Source of the DNA: GWC2-40-17 sp035400705
GTDB lineage: Bacteria > Patescibacteriota > Patescibacteriia > Magasanikbacterales > UBA10003
Direction of reading: 5' to 3'
Length of the DNA stretch: 22,464 bases
Assembly: GCA_035400705.1 (NCBI GenBank)
Contig: DAOMZV010000015.1
Coordinates: 1 to 22,464 of the forward strand
Positions 15,554-22,464 of this stretch are shown piece by piece. Both the position numbers and the translations under genes were made by a program. Position 1 is the stretch's first letter, and each line of letters begins with the position of its first letter. Below the pieces are notes generated by a model, which saw nothing but the letters and a program-made list of their open reading frames with translations, was not told the origin of the DNA and searched no databases.

Positions 15554-16713
15554 ATATGTAGACCCTCTAAAATTCTTTGTGATGCCTTACCATCGTCAAA
15601 TTCGTAAAGATTACTTTTAATTAAAAGCCTTCGGTTTCTTTGGGGGTCTTTTTTAAAATTAGCCAGATTCATTAATAGTTCAGAAAAATTTTTACTATGT
15701 ATCCCTGGGCTATTTATTATAAAATCATTATGTAAACCCATTTCCTTACTATATTTTTCCAGATCATAAGTGAAGAAAATGATAGGTTTATCCAATAAAA
15801 GAAAATCAATATAAAGAGAAGAGTAGTCAGTTATTAGTAAATTAAAATTTTTCAGCAAAGGATAAAAATCATATCCTGGTTTCACAAAAAAAATATTTTT
15901 TAAATTTTTTTGTACAGCATAATTTTTAACAGCAAATTTTGGGTGTAATTGAATAAAAAGATAATAATTTTTTTCCCTCAATAAATCATCTGTTTTTTTA
16001 AAATCCCATTGGTCTAAAGGGTTACTTCCATCAGGCCGAAAGGTTGGTGCATAAAGAATTTTTTCTCCATCATTATTTTTTACTTTATTTTCCATGTCAG
16101 AGTTTAAATCTATGTTTTTTCCCGGTAGATCAATAAAAAAAATATCGTTGCGCGGTAAGCCAGTAATTAAAACATTTTTCTCGTCAATTTTAAAAGTAGA
16201 GGACATCAGTTTAGCTGTTATTTTTGAAGTGGCTATGGTTTTAAAAAATTTAGTGAATAAATTAGGAAAAAGTAATTTGTTGTATTTTTTAATACTATAA
16301 GGGCTATCAAAACCAGACTTTTTTAAACCCTTGCCATGCCACAATTGGATGATTTTGCTGTTTCCTGAATAACGCCAATTTTTTAAATTTAGCAAAGCAT
16401 CAACAAATGTGTAGTTGGCGCGTAAAGAATAATAAATTCCTCGCAGGCTGTTTATGGGGTATGAGGTTAATCCTTCCTTGTCCAAAATTTTAGAAATTTT
16501 TTTGTCTTGTCCAATCCAAATTATTTTTTTGTCTTGTCGGTATTTATAGCAATACAAAAAAAGATATTTGGAATTATCGGCAAAAATTTCTCGTTCTTTA
16601 TTTTTATGCCAGCCAATAAAAATCCAAACTCTTTTGTCTTTAGGCACTAAAAAAGATAAACCATATATCAACCAACTTAAAATTAAGTTTAGTAGCGTTA
16701 TTACTTTTTTCAT
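15550..16713 (-). CDS. CDP-glycerol glycerophosphotransferase family protein (TagB/TagF-like)
   Basis: A 387-residue protein of the Glyphos_transf family (PF04464 type), which transfers alditol-phosphate units from CDP-activated donors to teichoic-acid-like acceptors. Seen: an N-terminal hydrophobic helix (about 4-23), YYSLRANYTFVD (94-105), IIQLWHGKGLKK (121-132), TGLPRND (184-190), ILYAPTFRPDG (219-229), LFIQLHPKF (252-260), YDFYPLLKNFNLLITDYSS (281-299) and DKPIIFF (308-314). The conserved His residues (H126 and H257) and the DYSS element are intact, so an active enzyme is likely. Its length matches single-domain TagB rather than the longer polymerase TagF. It is coupled by an ATGA overlap to the nucleotidyltransferase upstream, suggesting that enzyme makes its activated donor. 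The exact donor is not readable, because no TagD-type HIGH nucleotidyltransferase is present. Confidence 0.82.
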   Translation of the reverse strand: MKKVITLLNLILSWLIYGLSFLVPKDKRVWIFIGWHKNKEREIFADNSKYLFLYCYKYRQDKKIIWIGQDKKISKILDKEGLTSYPINSLRGIYYSLRANYTFVDALLNLKNWRYSGNSKIIQLWHGKGLKKSGFDSPYSIKKYNKLLFPNLFTKFFKTIATSKITAKLMSSTFKIDEKNVLITGLPRNDIFFIDLPGKNIDLNSDMENKVKNNDGEKILYAPTFRPDGSNPLDQWDFKKTDDLLREKNYYLFIQLHPKFAVKNYAVQKNLKNIFFVKPGYDFYPLLKNFNLLITDYSSLYIDFLLLDKPIIFFTYDLEKYSKEMGLHNDFIINSPGIHSKNFSELLMNLANFKKDPQRNRRLLIKSNLYEFDDGKASQRILEGLHI

Positions 16714-17432
16714 AATTTACCCCAAAGTTCTTGAGCATTTTTGTAATCTTGGACGGTGTCAATTTCTATGGCTGGCCACTGGGTGACATCCAAAATATGC
16801 ATTTTTTTGTTAAATTTATTGATAGTGAGATTAATTGCGTCAGCGGCAAATTTTTTATTTTCTTTTTCAGAGATAAATAAGTCCAGTGATTTAACTAAAT
16901 CAGGATTAAATTTTTTTCCCAGTTTAGTTACGCCAATAAATTCTCCATAACTCTCTTTTTCTTTTAAATCTTTGCCCATCTCTACAATTAAAGACTTATT
17001 TTTAATTTTTACTTTTACCTCTTCTTCGTCCCAAGGAGTTCTTTGAATGGCTGTTATCGAATCTTTTTTTGATTTTATTATTTGTTCAATTATTCTGGGA
17101 TGGAAAAATGAATCTGAATTTAGATAGATAACAGCATTATTCAAATGATTTTTTGCTAACCATAAAGAATAGGCGGCGTTGGTGGTTTCGAATTGATTGT
17201 TTATAATGAATTCGAAATTAATAGAAGGATGTTTTTGTGAAACGTAATCAGTCAATTTTTTTGATTGAAATCCAACTACTAAAATAATATTTTTTATACC
17301 ATTCTGTTTAAGACAATTTATTTGGTGGTCTATAATGGTTGTACCGCTTATCTCTAGAAGGCACTTCGGTAGGTCATTGGTTAAGGGTTTTAACCTTTTA
17401 GCTTGTCCGGCGGCTAAAATTATGGCATCCAT
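16710..17432 (-). CDS. LicC-like sugar/choline-phosphate nucleotidyltransferase
   Basis: A 240-residue single-domain nucleotidyltransferase (NTP_transferase type). Seen: LAAGQAKRLKPLTNDLPKCLL (6-26), the N-terminal NTP-binding signature with Ala11 in place of the second Gly; IIVGF-type strand IILVVGFQ (49-56); NAAYSLWLAK (85-94); YLNSDSFF (103-110) with the metal-binding Asp107; and the C-terminal WPAIEIDTVQDYKNA (219-233). No C-terminal left-handed beta-helix is present, unlike GlmU or GlgC. The TNxAYSL and EIDTxxDY features are typical of LicC/CTP:phosphocholine cytidylyltransferase-like enzymes, but other phospho-substrates are possible. It lies three bases after the chimeric ORF and overlaps the TagB-like gene by four bases (ATGA), which suggests that the two act in sequence. 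Confidence 0.78.
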   Translation of the reverse strand: MDAIILAAGQAKRLKPLTNDLPKCLLEISGTTIIDHQINCLKQNGIKNIILVVGFQSKKLTDYVSQKHPSINFEFIINNQFETTNAAYSLWLAKNHLNNAVIYLNSDSFFHPRIIEQIIKSKKDSITAIQRTPWDEEEVKVKIKNKSLIVEMGKDLKEKESYGEFIGVTKLGKKFNPDLVKSLDLFISEKENKKFAADAINLTINKFNKKMHILDVTQWPAIEIDTVQDYKNAQELWGKL

Positions 17433-17435
17433 ATT

Positions 17436-17978
17436 TTATAAATTAAATATTTTTTCTATTGATTGGAAAATGAAATGATTGGATAATTGTTCAAACTTTT
17501 TTAAAGATTTGTTGATGCCAAAATATTTAAAGTAGGTTTTCAACCAAGGTCCAGAAATTTTTGGCGTTTGGGCACATAATTCATGTGGATGAAGATAGAG
17601 AACCGGAAAAGGTAATGGCGTTTTTTTAAGAAGGCTTGTAAAGACTTTTAAAGGAAACAGCCGAAAATAAATATAAGCAATTTTATAAGTAAAAAAAGAA
17701 ATAATTAACAAAAATATTAAATGAATTAAATAGACTGCTAAATAATTGTGACCAAATATAAAATAGATGGTTGACAAAACAAACGGATAGATAGGGGGAT
17801 AATAAATATTGTCAGCCACTGGTAGATAGTGTTTTGTTTTAATAATATTTAGAGCTGTTTGATCATAATCAGCACTATCGGAAATTACTGGAAAGTTAGG
17901 CAAGAATTTAATTGCCACAATACTGGCAGCAGTAAAGGCCAAAAAAATAATTAAAATTATTTTTTTATTAGACAGCAT
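17436..17978 (-). pseudogene. Chimeric remnant: GT-C glycosyltransferase N-terminus joined to polysaccharide-deacetylase C-terminus
   Basis: A 180-residue ORF that matches no single family end to end. Residues 1 to about 103 look like the start of a GT-C (ArnT/PMT-like) membrane glycosyltransferase: TM helix 6-24, a first outer loop with SDSADYDQTALNII (33-46) carrying the Asp expected for catalysis, YYPPIYPFVLS (59-69), and a TM helix at about 79-104. Residues from about 104 look like the end of a NodB-type deacetylase with a DUF3473-like tail: YFRLFPL (104-110), FPVLYLHPHEL (124-134), then KKFEQLSNHFIFQSI (160-174). A normal GT-C enzyme has about 450-600 residues, so most of it is missing, as is the NodB catalytic part. 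I infer an in-frame deletion fusing two former neighbours, with the junction near bases 17658-17675. It overlaps wzx by 11 bases and may still be translated. No function is assigned. Confidence 0.65.
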
Positions 17979-19248
17979 AAAAATTTTTTTTACGATAAAA
18001 AAGGATAATAATAGATATGGAATTTATTAGACCGGAAAGTAAAAGAGAGAGAACGGCGCCTTTTGTTCCCATTAATGGAATTAATATAACTAATAAAATA
18101 ATTCTAATAATGGAATAAGAAGTAGAAATAGTATAAAGATTTTTTTTATCTCCTTGGGCGGTAAGCGCGGTAGAAAATAAAGTACTAGGATAAAAAATTA
18201 ACTGACAAATAAAAATTTGAGAAATCCAAACGCCGTTTTCGTATTGAGGATAAAAGACCTTAAAAAACCAAGGTGCCAAAATAATATAAGCAGCAATAAC
18301 TGGTAAAATTATAATGTACAATTTAATAACTTTAGAGATAAGGGTTTTTTTAATCACCGCGTGTGAAGTCTCTGTAAATTTTGGTAAGGCTAGAGTGTTA
18401 AAACTATTTAAAAAATTTTTAATTTGTTTGTAAGGCATTAAACTTAGATAATAAACTGCTGATAAGGCTGCACCACCAAAATTAAAAATTAAAATTTTAT
18501 CTAGATAAGTAGAAATTTGATTAATTACGTCTATAGCACTAAGATGTTTTCCAAAAGAAATAGTTTCCTTTATTTCCTCAGTATTTACTTGGCTTGGATG
18601 TATTTGGGATTTTGTTTTACTAAAATAAATAAAACGTAAAAAAGTGTTGCTTAAAAAATACATGAAGACTAAAAGAAAAATGTTTTTACTTACAAATATA
18701 GTAATAACTAAAATAATCGTGGTGGTAATTTTAAGAATACCATTATAAATTGTTGATTCTTTAAATTTTTTTAGACCATTGAGGACACTGTTAAAGAGAT
18801 AGAGTGGATCCATTAGCCAAATAAAGAAAGAAGAAATAAGGAAAAGAGTCGCTAAGGTTGTATTTCCTTTTACAAAATAATAGGCCATTAAAATCAAACT
18901 ACCTAGACTGCCAATTAAACCATATTGCATCTTTTTATTTAAAGCCTTGTTGATTATTTTGGTCTGTCCTTTGGCCACTGCCCGATTAACAGCTAAATCC
19001 ATGCCTGTTAGGGCCGTAACCGCCAAAAGACCGGTCATTGATAAAATGTAACGGAAAGTGCCATATGTTTCTGGTAAAAGAAGATTAGCAAAAAAAATCG
19101 AACTAACAAAAGACGAAAACATTGAAATTATTTTATTAGTACTAAGCCAAAAACCGCCTTTAGCTAAATAAAGCATATCTGTCTTTGTATACTTCTGGCT
19201 CCAGATTAAGATTTTCTTGATTTTTTCCTTAATTTTGTTATTATTCAT
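17968..19248 (-). CDS. wzx: Wzx-type oligosaccharide flippase (MOP superfamily)
   Basis: A 426-residue polytopic protein with about 12 hydrophobic segments and basic loops, the shape of Wzx/RfbX-type flippases that move undecaprenyl-pyrophosphate-linked repeat units across the membrane. Seen: GGFWLSTNKIISMFSSFVSS near the N-terminus (TM1), FANLLLPETYGTFRYILS (the typical loop after TM1), GMDLAVNRAVAKG, and later the Pro/Gly-bearing repeats typical of the family. The frame runs up to 19440, but that extension would overlap the divergent dehydrogenase gene by 137 bases; the ATG at 19248 (MNNNKIKEK) is preferred. It heads the minus-strand operon and its 3' end overlaps the chimeric ORF by 11 bases. 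Substrate specificity cannot be read. Confidence 0.85.
   Translation of the reverse strand: MNNNKIKEKIKKILIWSQKYTKTDMLYLAKGGFWLSTNKIISMFSSFVSSIFFANLLLPETYGTFRYILSMTGLLAVTALTGMDLAVNRAVAKGQTKIINKALNKKMQYGLIGSLGSLILMAYYFVKGNTTLATLFLISSFFIWLMDPLYLFNSVLNGLKKFKESTIYNGILKITTTIILVITIFVSKNIFLLVFMYFLSNTFLRFIYFSKTKSQIHPSQVNTEEIKETISFGKHLSAIDVINQISTYLDKILIFNFGGAALSAVYYLSLMPYKQIKNFLNSFNTLALPKFTETSHAVIKKTLISKVIKLYIIILPVIAAYIILAPWFFKVFYPQYENGVWISQIFICQLIFYPSTLFSTALTAQGDKKNLYTISTSYSIIRIILLVILIPLMGTKGAVLSLLLSGLINSISIIILFYRKKNFYAV
19217..19244 (+). promoter_or_regulatory. Possible promoter of the dehydrogenase genes
   Basis: TTGATT (19217-19222, 4 of 6) and TATTAT (19239-19244, 5 of 6) with a 16-base spacer would start transcription near 19251, about 53 bases before the ATG at 19304. 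It lies in the first codons of the divergent wzx gene. AT-rich sequence makes this a weak call. For wzx itself I found only a poor match on the minus strand. Confidence 0.28.
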
Positions 19249-19303
19249 AAATAGAAAAGTTAACTCAAGGTTACCATTTTCTGTCATTTTTTTCAATTTT
19301 TTT

Positions 19304-20689
19304 ATGAAAATTTTATATATCGGTTCTGGTTTTGTGGGGGCTTGCTCGGCAGCTGTTTCGGCAAGCAGTGGACACCAGACACTGGTTTTTGATATAGACG
19401 AAGCTAAAATTAAGGCCTTGGGTTCAGGTGATCGAGACATTATTCAGCATTGTTTATATGAGGATGGTTTAGGTGATTTAATTGTTAAAAATCAAAATCA
19501 GTTAAAATTTACCTCCGATTATCAGCAAGTGGAAGATTTTTTAAATACCTGCGAGGCGGTTTTTTTGTGTTTGCCAACTCCCGAGATTGGGGAAACTGGT
19601 GAAAGTGATTTGAGTTTTTATTTTTCCGCCACAGAAAAATTAGCTCAGTCCTTGGTGCTTCGTAATCAAAATAAGCAAGAGCAATATGTCGTGATCGTTA
19701 ATAAAAGCACAGTACCAATTGATATGGTTGATCGGACGGAGGAAATTATGGTTAAGGCGGGAGTAAAAAATTTTGGTGTAGTTTCTAACCCGGAGTTTTT
19801 GATTGAAGGCAAGGCGATTGAAGGCTCGTTGCGGCCCGATCGAGTAGTTGTGGGTGCTTCCAGCGATAAGGATTTTCAGATTATGCGAGAAATGTATCAA
19901 CGTTTTTATAAATCACCCTCCACTCAGTATTTGGAGGTTAATCCTCAAGAAGCGGCCGCTGGTAAGTTATTGGCCAATTTTACTTTATTTAATAAGTTAG
20001 CTGTTTGTTTTGATGTTTTGGGTCGGACTTGTGAAACTTTTAATAATTTACATTTTGAAAATGTTAGAAAAATTTTAGCCACTGATCCTCGTATCGGTAA
20101 GTGGGGAATGTATGATAGTTTATATGCCGGAGGTAGTTGTTTTATTAAAGATGCTCGTTCTTTGTCTTATCAATTACAAACTGCTGGCGAAAATGCCGTT
20201 TTAGTTAATGAAACATATTTAGCTAATAAGCGACAGCTAGAAAAGTTTATTAGTCGGGCTAAAATTGAGGCTAATTTTGATTGGACAGATAAAACCGTAA
20301 CTGTTTTAGGTCTAGCCTTTAAACGCGATACTAATGATATACGCAATTCTCCCAGTTTGGAGATAATTAATTTTTTATTGGAAAAATCTGTCGGACAAAT
20401 AAAGTTGTTTGATCCGGCTGCTCAGGAAAATTTAAAAAAAGTATTTCCCGAATCATCAAAAATTAAATATTTTTCTAATGAAAACGAAGCTATTCAGGAA
20501 ACAGAACTAATTATCATTGCTACAGATTGGCCGCAGTTTGAAGAATTGTCCAACAAGCTTTTAGACTTATCCAATCGCCCCTTAATTATGGATGGACGCC
20601 GCATGTTGGAACACGCGGTTGGAGTCTTGCAGGCAAACAGTTTTGATATTATAATGGTGGGGAGCCCGTTTTTAAAAGGAAAAAAATAA
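19304..20689 (+). CDS. UDP-glucose 6-dehydrogenase family protein
   Basis: A 461-residue nucleotide-sugar dehydrogenase that should oxidise UDP-glucose to UDP-glucuronate with two NAD. Seen: N-terminal Rossmann ILYIGSGFVGACSA (3-16) and acidic D30 after strand 2; CLPTP (89-93); NKSTVP (133-138); SNPEFLIEGKAIEG (161-174); the middle helix GKLLANFTLFNKLA (220-233) with K221 and N225; the catalytic-Cys loop GGSCFIKDARSL (276-287, C279); and a C-terminal UDP-binding GLAFKRDTNDIRNSPS. The usual loop is GGSCFPKD; here the Pro is Ile. The frame reaches back to 19217, but the ATG at 19304 sits exactly before the Rossmann strand. Its product would feed the decarboxylase at 6267. The next gene starts four bases after its stop. 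Confidence 0.82.
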   Translation: MKILYIGSGFVGACSAAVSASSGHQTLVFDIDEAKIKALGSGDRDIIQHCLYEDGLGDLIVKNQNQLKFTSDYQQVEDFLNTCEAVFLCLPTPEIGETGESDLSFYFSATEKLAQSLVLRNQNKQEQYVVIVNKSTVPIDMVDRTEEIMVKAGVKNFGVVSNPEFLIEGKAIEGSLRPDRVVVGASSDKDFQIMREMYQRFYKSPSTQYLEVNPQEAAAGKLLANFTLFNKLAVCFDVLGRTCETFNNLHFENVRKILATDPRIGKWGMYDSLYAGGSCFIKDARSLSYQLQTAGENAVLVNETYLANKRQLEKFISRAKIEANFDWTDKTVTVLGLAFKRDTNDIRNSPSLEIINFLLEKSVGQIKLFDPAAQENLKKVFPESSKIKYFSNENEAIQETELIIIATDWPQFEELSNKLLDLSNRPLIMDGRRMLEHAVGVLQANSFDIIMVGSPFLKGKK

Positions 20690-20693
20690 TTTT

Positions 20694-22004
20694 ATGGTTA
20701 GTTTTCAAGAGATTCAGTCTAAAAAAACTGCAATTTGTGTGGTTGGCCTAGGTTATGTCGGCTTGCCTTTAGCTGTGCTTTTAGCTAAAAAATATAATGT
20801 AATTGGTTTTGATATCAATGTTAAAAAAATTACCGAATTAAAATCGGGTATTGACCGAACCGGAGAAGTTGGTACCGAAGGTTTAAAGAATACCACCATG
20901 GAGTTTACATCTGACCCGGCTAAAATTAAAGAAGCGCAATTTATTATTGCTGCTATTCCTACTCCCGTAGATGAATATAACAAACCGGATTTGTCTTTAG
21001 TGGAGAAAGCTACTCAAACCATTGGTCAGAATTTGTCCCAAGGTGCGGTGATGGTTTATGAATCAACTGTTTATCCTGGGGTAACTGAGGAAATTTGTCT
21101 GCCTATTTTAGAAAAAGAATCTGGGTTAAAGGGTGGAGTAGATTTTAAAATTGGCTATTCGCCAGAGAGAGTTAATCCCGGAGATAAAGAACACACTATT
21201 GATCGTATAGTTAAGGTTGTTTCAGGTATGGATGAAGAATCTCTGGATTTAATCGATCAAGTTTACGGTTCTATCACTAGTGGCGGAACTTTTAGAGCTA
21301 CTTCTATAAAAGTAGCGGAAGCAGCTAAAGTAATTGAAAACACTCAGCGTGATTTAAATATTGCTTTAATGAATGAATTGGCCATTATCTTTAACAAAAT
21401 GGGTTTTAGCATTTATGATGTTTTGGCAGCCTCGGGGACTAAGTGGAATTTTTTAAAATTTACCCCCGGAATGGTTGGCGGGCACTGCATTGGAGTTGAC
21501 CCTTATTATCTAACTTATAAAGCCGAAGGTATTGGGCATAACCCAGAAGTGATTAATGCCGGGCGTCGCATGAATGACAGTATGGCTAAATATGTAGCTC
21601 GTCAAATTATCAAAGATATGGCTAAAAGGGGTAATGATTTTCACAAAGACAAAGTGGCAATTTTAGGCATGACTTTTAAAGAAAATGTTCCTGATACGAG
21701 AAATTCCAAGGTTTATAATTTATATCAAGAGTTTGTGTCTTATGGTATTAAACCTTTAGTTTATGATCCGTATGCTGATAGGGAAGATGTAAAACATGAG
21801 TATGGTATTGATTTGTGTTCTAAAGAAGATTTACAACATTTAAATACAGTTGTGGTGGCCGTAGCTCATGAAGAATTTAAAAAAATGTTGCCAGAAGATT
21901 ATAAAAAAATGATGAATGACAAGAATCTTTTGTTGGCTGATGTTAAACACATTTTTAATAAAGAAAATTTTGAAAAAATAGGAATTAATTATTGGAGTTT
22001 ATAA
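20694..22004 (+). CDS. tviB: UDP-N-acetylhexosamine 6-dehydrogenase (TviB/WbpA/CapL type)
   Basis: A 436-residue nucleotide-sugar dehydrogenase of the UDP-GlcNAc(GalNAc) branch, which makes UDP-HexNAc uronic acids for capsules and O-antigens. Seen: CVVGLGYVGLPLA (15-27), IPTPVDEYNKPDL (88-100), YESTVYPGVTEE (122-133), YSPERVNPGD (155-164), the central KVAEAAKVIENTQRDLNIAL (206-225), the catalytic-Cys loop GGHCIGVDPYYL (262-273, C265), AGRRMND and a C-terminal MTFKENVPDTRNSK. The GHCIGVDPYYL and VENTQRDxNIAL features are those of the TviB/WbpA group rather than UDP-glucose dehydrogenase. It lies between the UDP-glucose dehydrogenase and a 4-epimerase, the same order of functions as the TviB-TviC pair of Vi antigen synthesis. 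The epimerase ATG follows one base after its stop. Confidence 0.85.
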   Translation: MVSFQEIQSKKTAICVVGLGYVGLPLAVLLAKKYNVIGFDINVKKITELKSGIDRTGEVGTEGLKNTTMEFTSDPAKIKEAQFIIAAIPTPVDEYNKPDLSLVEKATQTIGQNLSQGAVMVYESTVYPGVTEEICLPILEKESGLKGGVDFKIGYSPERVNPGDKEHTIDRIVKVVSGMDEESLDLIDQVYGSITSGGTFRATSIKVAEAAKVIENTQRDLNIALMNELAIIFNKMGFSIYDVLAASGTKWNFLKFTPGMVGGHCIGVDPYYLTYKAEGIGHNPEVINAGRRMNDSMAKYVARQIIKDMAKRGNDFHKDKVAILGMTFKENVPDTRNSKVYNLYQEFVSYGIKPLVYDPYADREDVKHEYGIDLCSKEDLQHLNTVVVAVAHEEFKKMLPEDYKKMMNDKNLLLADVKHIFNKENFEKIGINYWSL

Positions 22005-22005
22005 T

Positions 22006-22464
22006 ATGAAATATTTAGTCACCGGCGGCGCCGGATTTATTGGCTCTCATTTAGTAGCTACTTTAATAGAAGCTGGTCATGAGGTTAGAATTATTGATAA
22101 TTTTTTAACCGGTAAGAGAGAAAATTTACATCCGCAAGCCCAATTTTTTGAAGCTGATATTAGAAATTTAGAAGCTATTAAACCGGCTTTTGTGGGTGTT
22201 GATGGCGTATTTCATACCGCTGCTTTGCCACGAGTGCAGGTTTCTATCCAAAATCCTATAGAAACTAATGAAGTGAATATTACTGGGACTTTAAATGTTA
22301 TTTTGGCTGCTAAAGAAGCTGGGGTTAAACGGTTGGTGTATTCTGCCTCGTCTTCGGCTTATGGTGATCCGATTTCCTTGCCGTTGGTAGAAACTATGAA
22401 ACCTAATCCTAAAAGTCCTTATGGTTTGCAGAAATATGTTGGGGAAGAATATGCTAAATTAGCC
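22006..22464 (+). CDS. UDP-sugar 4-epimerase, TviC/WbpP-like (3' partial)
   Basis: The first 153 residues of an extended SDR epimerase, running off the right edge. Seen: VTGGAGFIGSHLV (5-17), IIDNFLTGKREN (29-40), FFEADIRN (47-54), FHTAALPRVQVSIQNP (69-84), VYSASSSAYGD (111-121) and the catalytic SPYGLQK (137-143, Y139 and K143). The FHxAALPRVQ and SASSSAYGD segments fit the TviC/WbpP branch that interconverts UDP-GlcNAc(A) and UDP-GalNAc(A); a UDP-glucose 4-epimerase activity is also possible. It starts one base after the stop of the dehydrogenase, so it is cotranscribed and probably acts on the dehydrogenase product or substrate. Confidence 0.82.
   Translation, partial: MKYLVTGGAGFIGSHLVATLIEAGHEVRIIDNFLTGKRENLHPQAQFFEADIRNLEAIKPAFVGVDGVFHTAALPRVQVSIQNPIETNEVNITGTLNVILAAKEAGVKRLVYSASSSAYGDPISLPLVETMKPNPKSPYGLQKYVGEEYAKLA

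Noticed and set aside
19217..19303. Upstream extension of the UDP-glucose dehydrogenase, which looks like a membrane helix
   Set aside because: The hydrophobic stretch comes from the antisense of the wzx start; the ATG at 19304 sits at the canonical beginning of the NAD-binding strand.
19249..19440. N-terminal extension of the Wzx flippase by 64 residues
   Set aside because: It would overlap the conserved Rossmann region of the divergent dehydrogenase, and the extra residues do not resemble a flippase.
1..22464. Recoding of TGA as glycine (Gracilibacteria/SR1 code)
   Set aside because: TGA ends several genes at expected positions, such as 11410-11412 and 14436-14438, and frames are intact under the standard bacterial code.
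1..22464. CRISPR arrays, tRNA or rRNA genes, insertion sequences or integrases
   Set aside because: I saw no regularly spaced repeats, no cloverleaf-like or rRNA-like stretches, and no transposase or recombinase motifs; gaps between genes are all under 90 bases.

Overview
The window looks like a cell-surface glycan biosynthesis locus of an uncultured Patescibacteria (CPR)-type bacterium. The support is indirect: the DNA is AT-rich, genes are packed with 2-4 base gaps or short overlaps, I see no Shine-Dalgarno motifs before the starts I checked, and gene content (LTD/beta-helix surface protein, O-antigen ligase with C-terminal TPRs, polyprenyl-phosphate phosphoribosyltransferase) is familiar from that group. 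TGA is used as a normal stop, so the Gracilibacteria/SR1 code is not in use. The taxon is an inference; there is no rRNA here.

Layout. (1) 1-2762: 3' part of a large lamin-tail/beta-helix surface protein, then (2829-5009) a Wzy/WaaL-type membrane protein with TPRs. A strong bidirectional terminator (5010-5038) separates these from a convergent GT4 gene on the minus strand (5037-6182). (2) 6183-6266: a compact divergent promoter region in which both promoters appear to share one palindromic -10, with an inverted repeat beside it. (3) 6267-15553: a plus-strand operon of nine genes: UDP-glucuronate decarboxylase, UbiA-type phosphoribosyltransferase, SMR-like small membrane protein, two GT4s, a methyltransferase, a P-loop kinase/GT4 fusion, a NodB deacetylase, a second methyltransferase and another GT4. 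That is ten genes. (4) 19248 down to 15550: a minus-strand operon of a Wzx flippase, a broken chimeric ORF, a LicC-like nucleotidyltransferase and a TagB/TagF-like transferase, running into operon 3 tail to tail with overlapping stops. (5) 19304-22464: two tandem nucleotide-sugar dehydrogenases (UDP-glucose type and UDP-HexNAc/TviB type) and the start of a UDP-sugar 4-epimerase.

How the genes may fit together: the dehydrogenases and epimerase would make UDP-GlcA and UDP-HexNAc uronic acids; the decarboxylase would convert UDP-GlcA to UDP-xylose; five GT4 domains would build a lipid-linked oligosaccharide; methyltransferases and a deacetylase would modify it; Wzx would flip it; the O-antigen ligase/polymerase-like protein would polymerise or attach it. 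The UbiA protein plus SMR-like protein suggests a side route to polyprenyl-phosphate-pentose on the outer face. The nucleotidyltransferase plus TagB-like pair suggests addition of a phospho-substituent. No initiating phosphoglycosyltransferase is visible in the window.

The most notable items are the chimeric ORF at 17436-17978 (GT-C start joined in frame to a deacetylase tail), the kinase/GT4 fusion at 11409-13028, the shared -10 divergent promoter, and the polyprenyl-phosphoribose/flippase pair.
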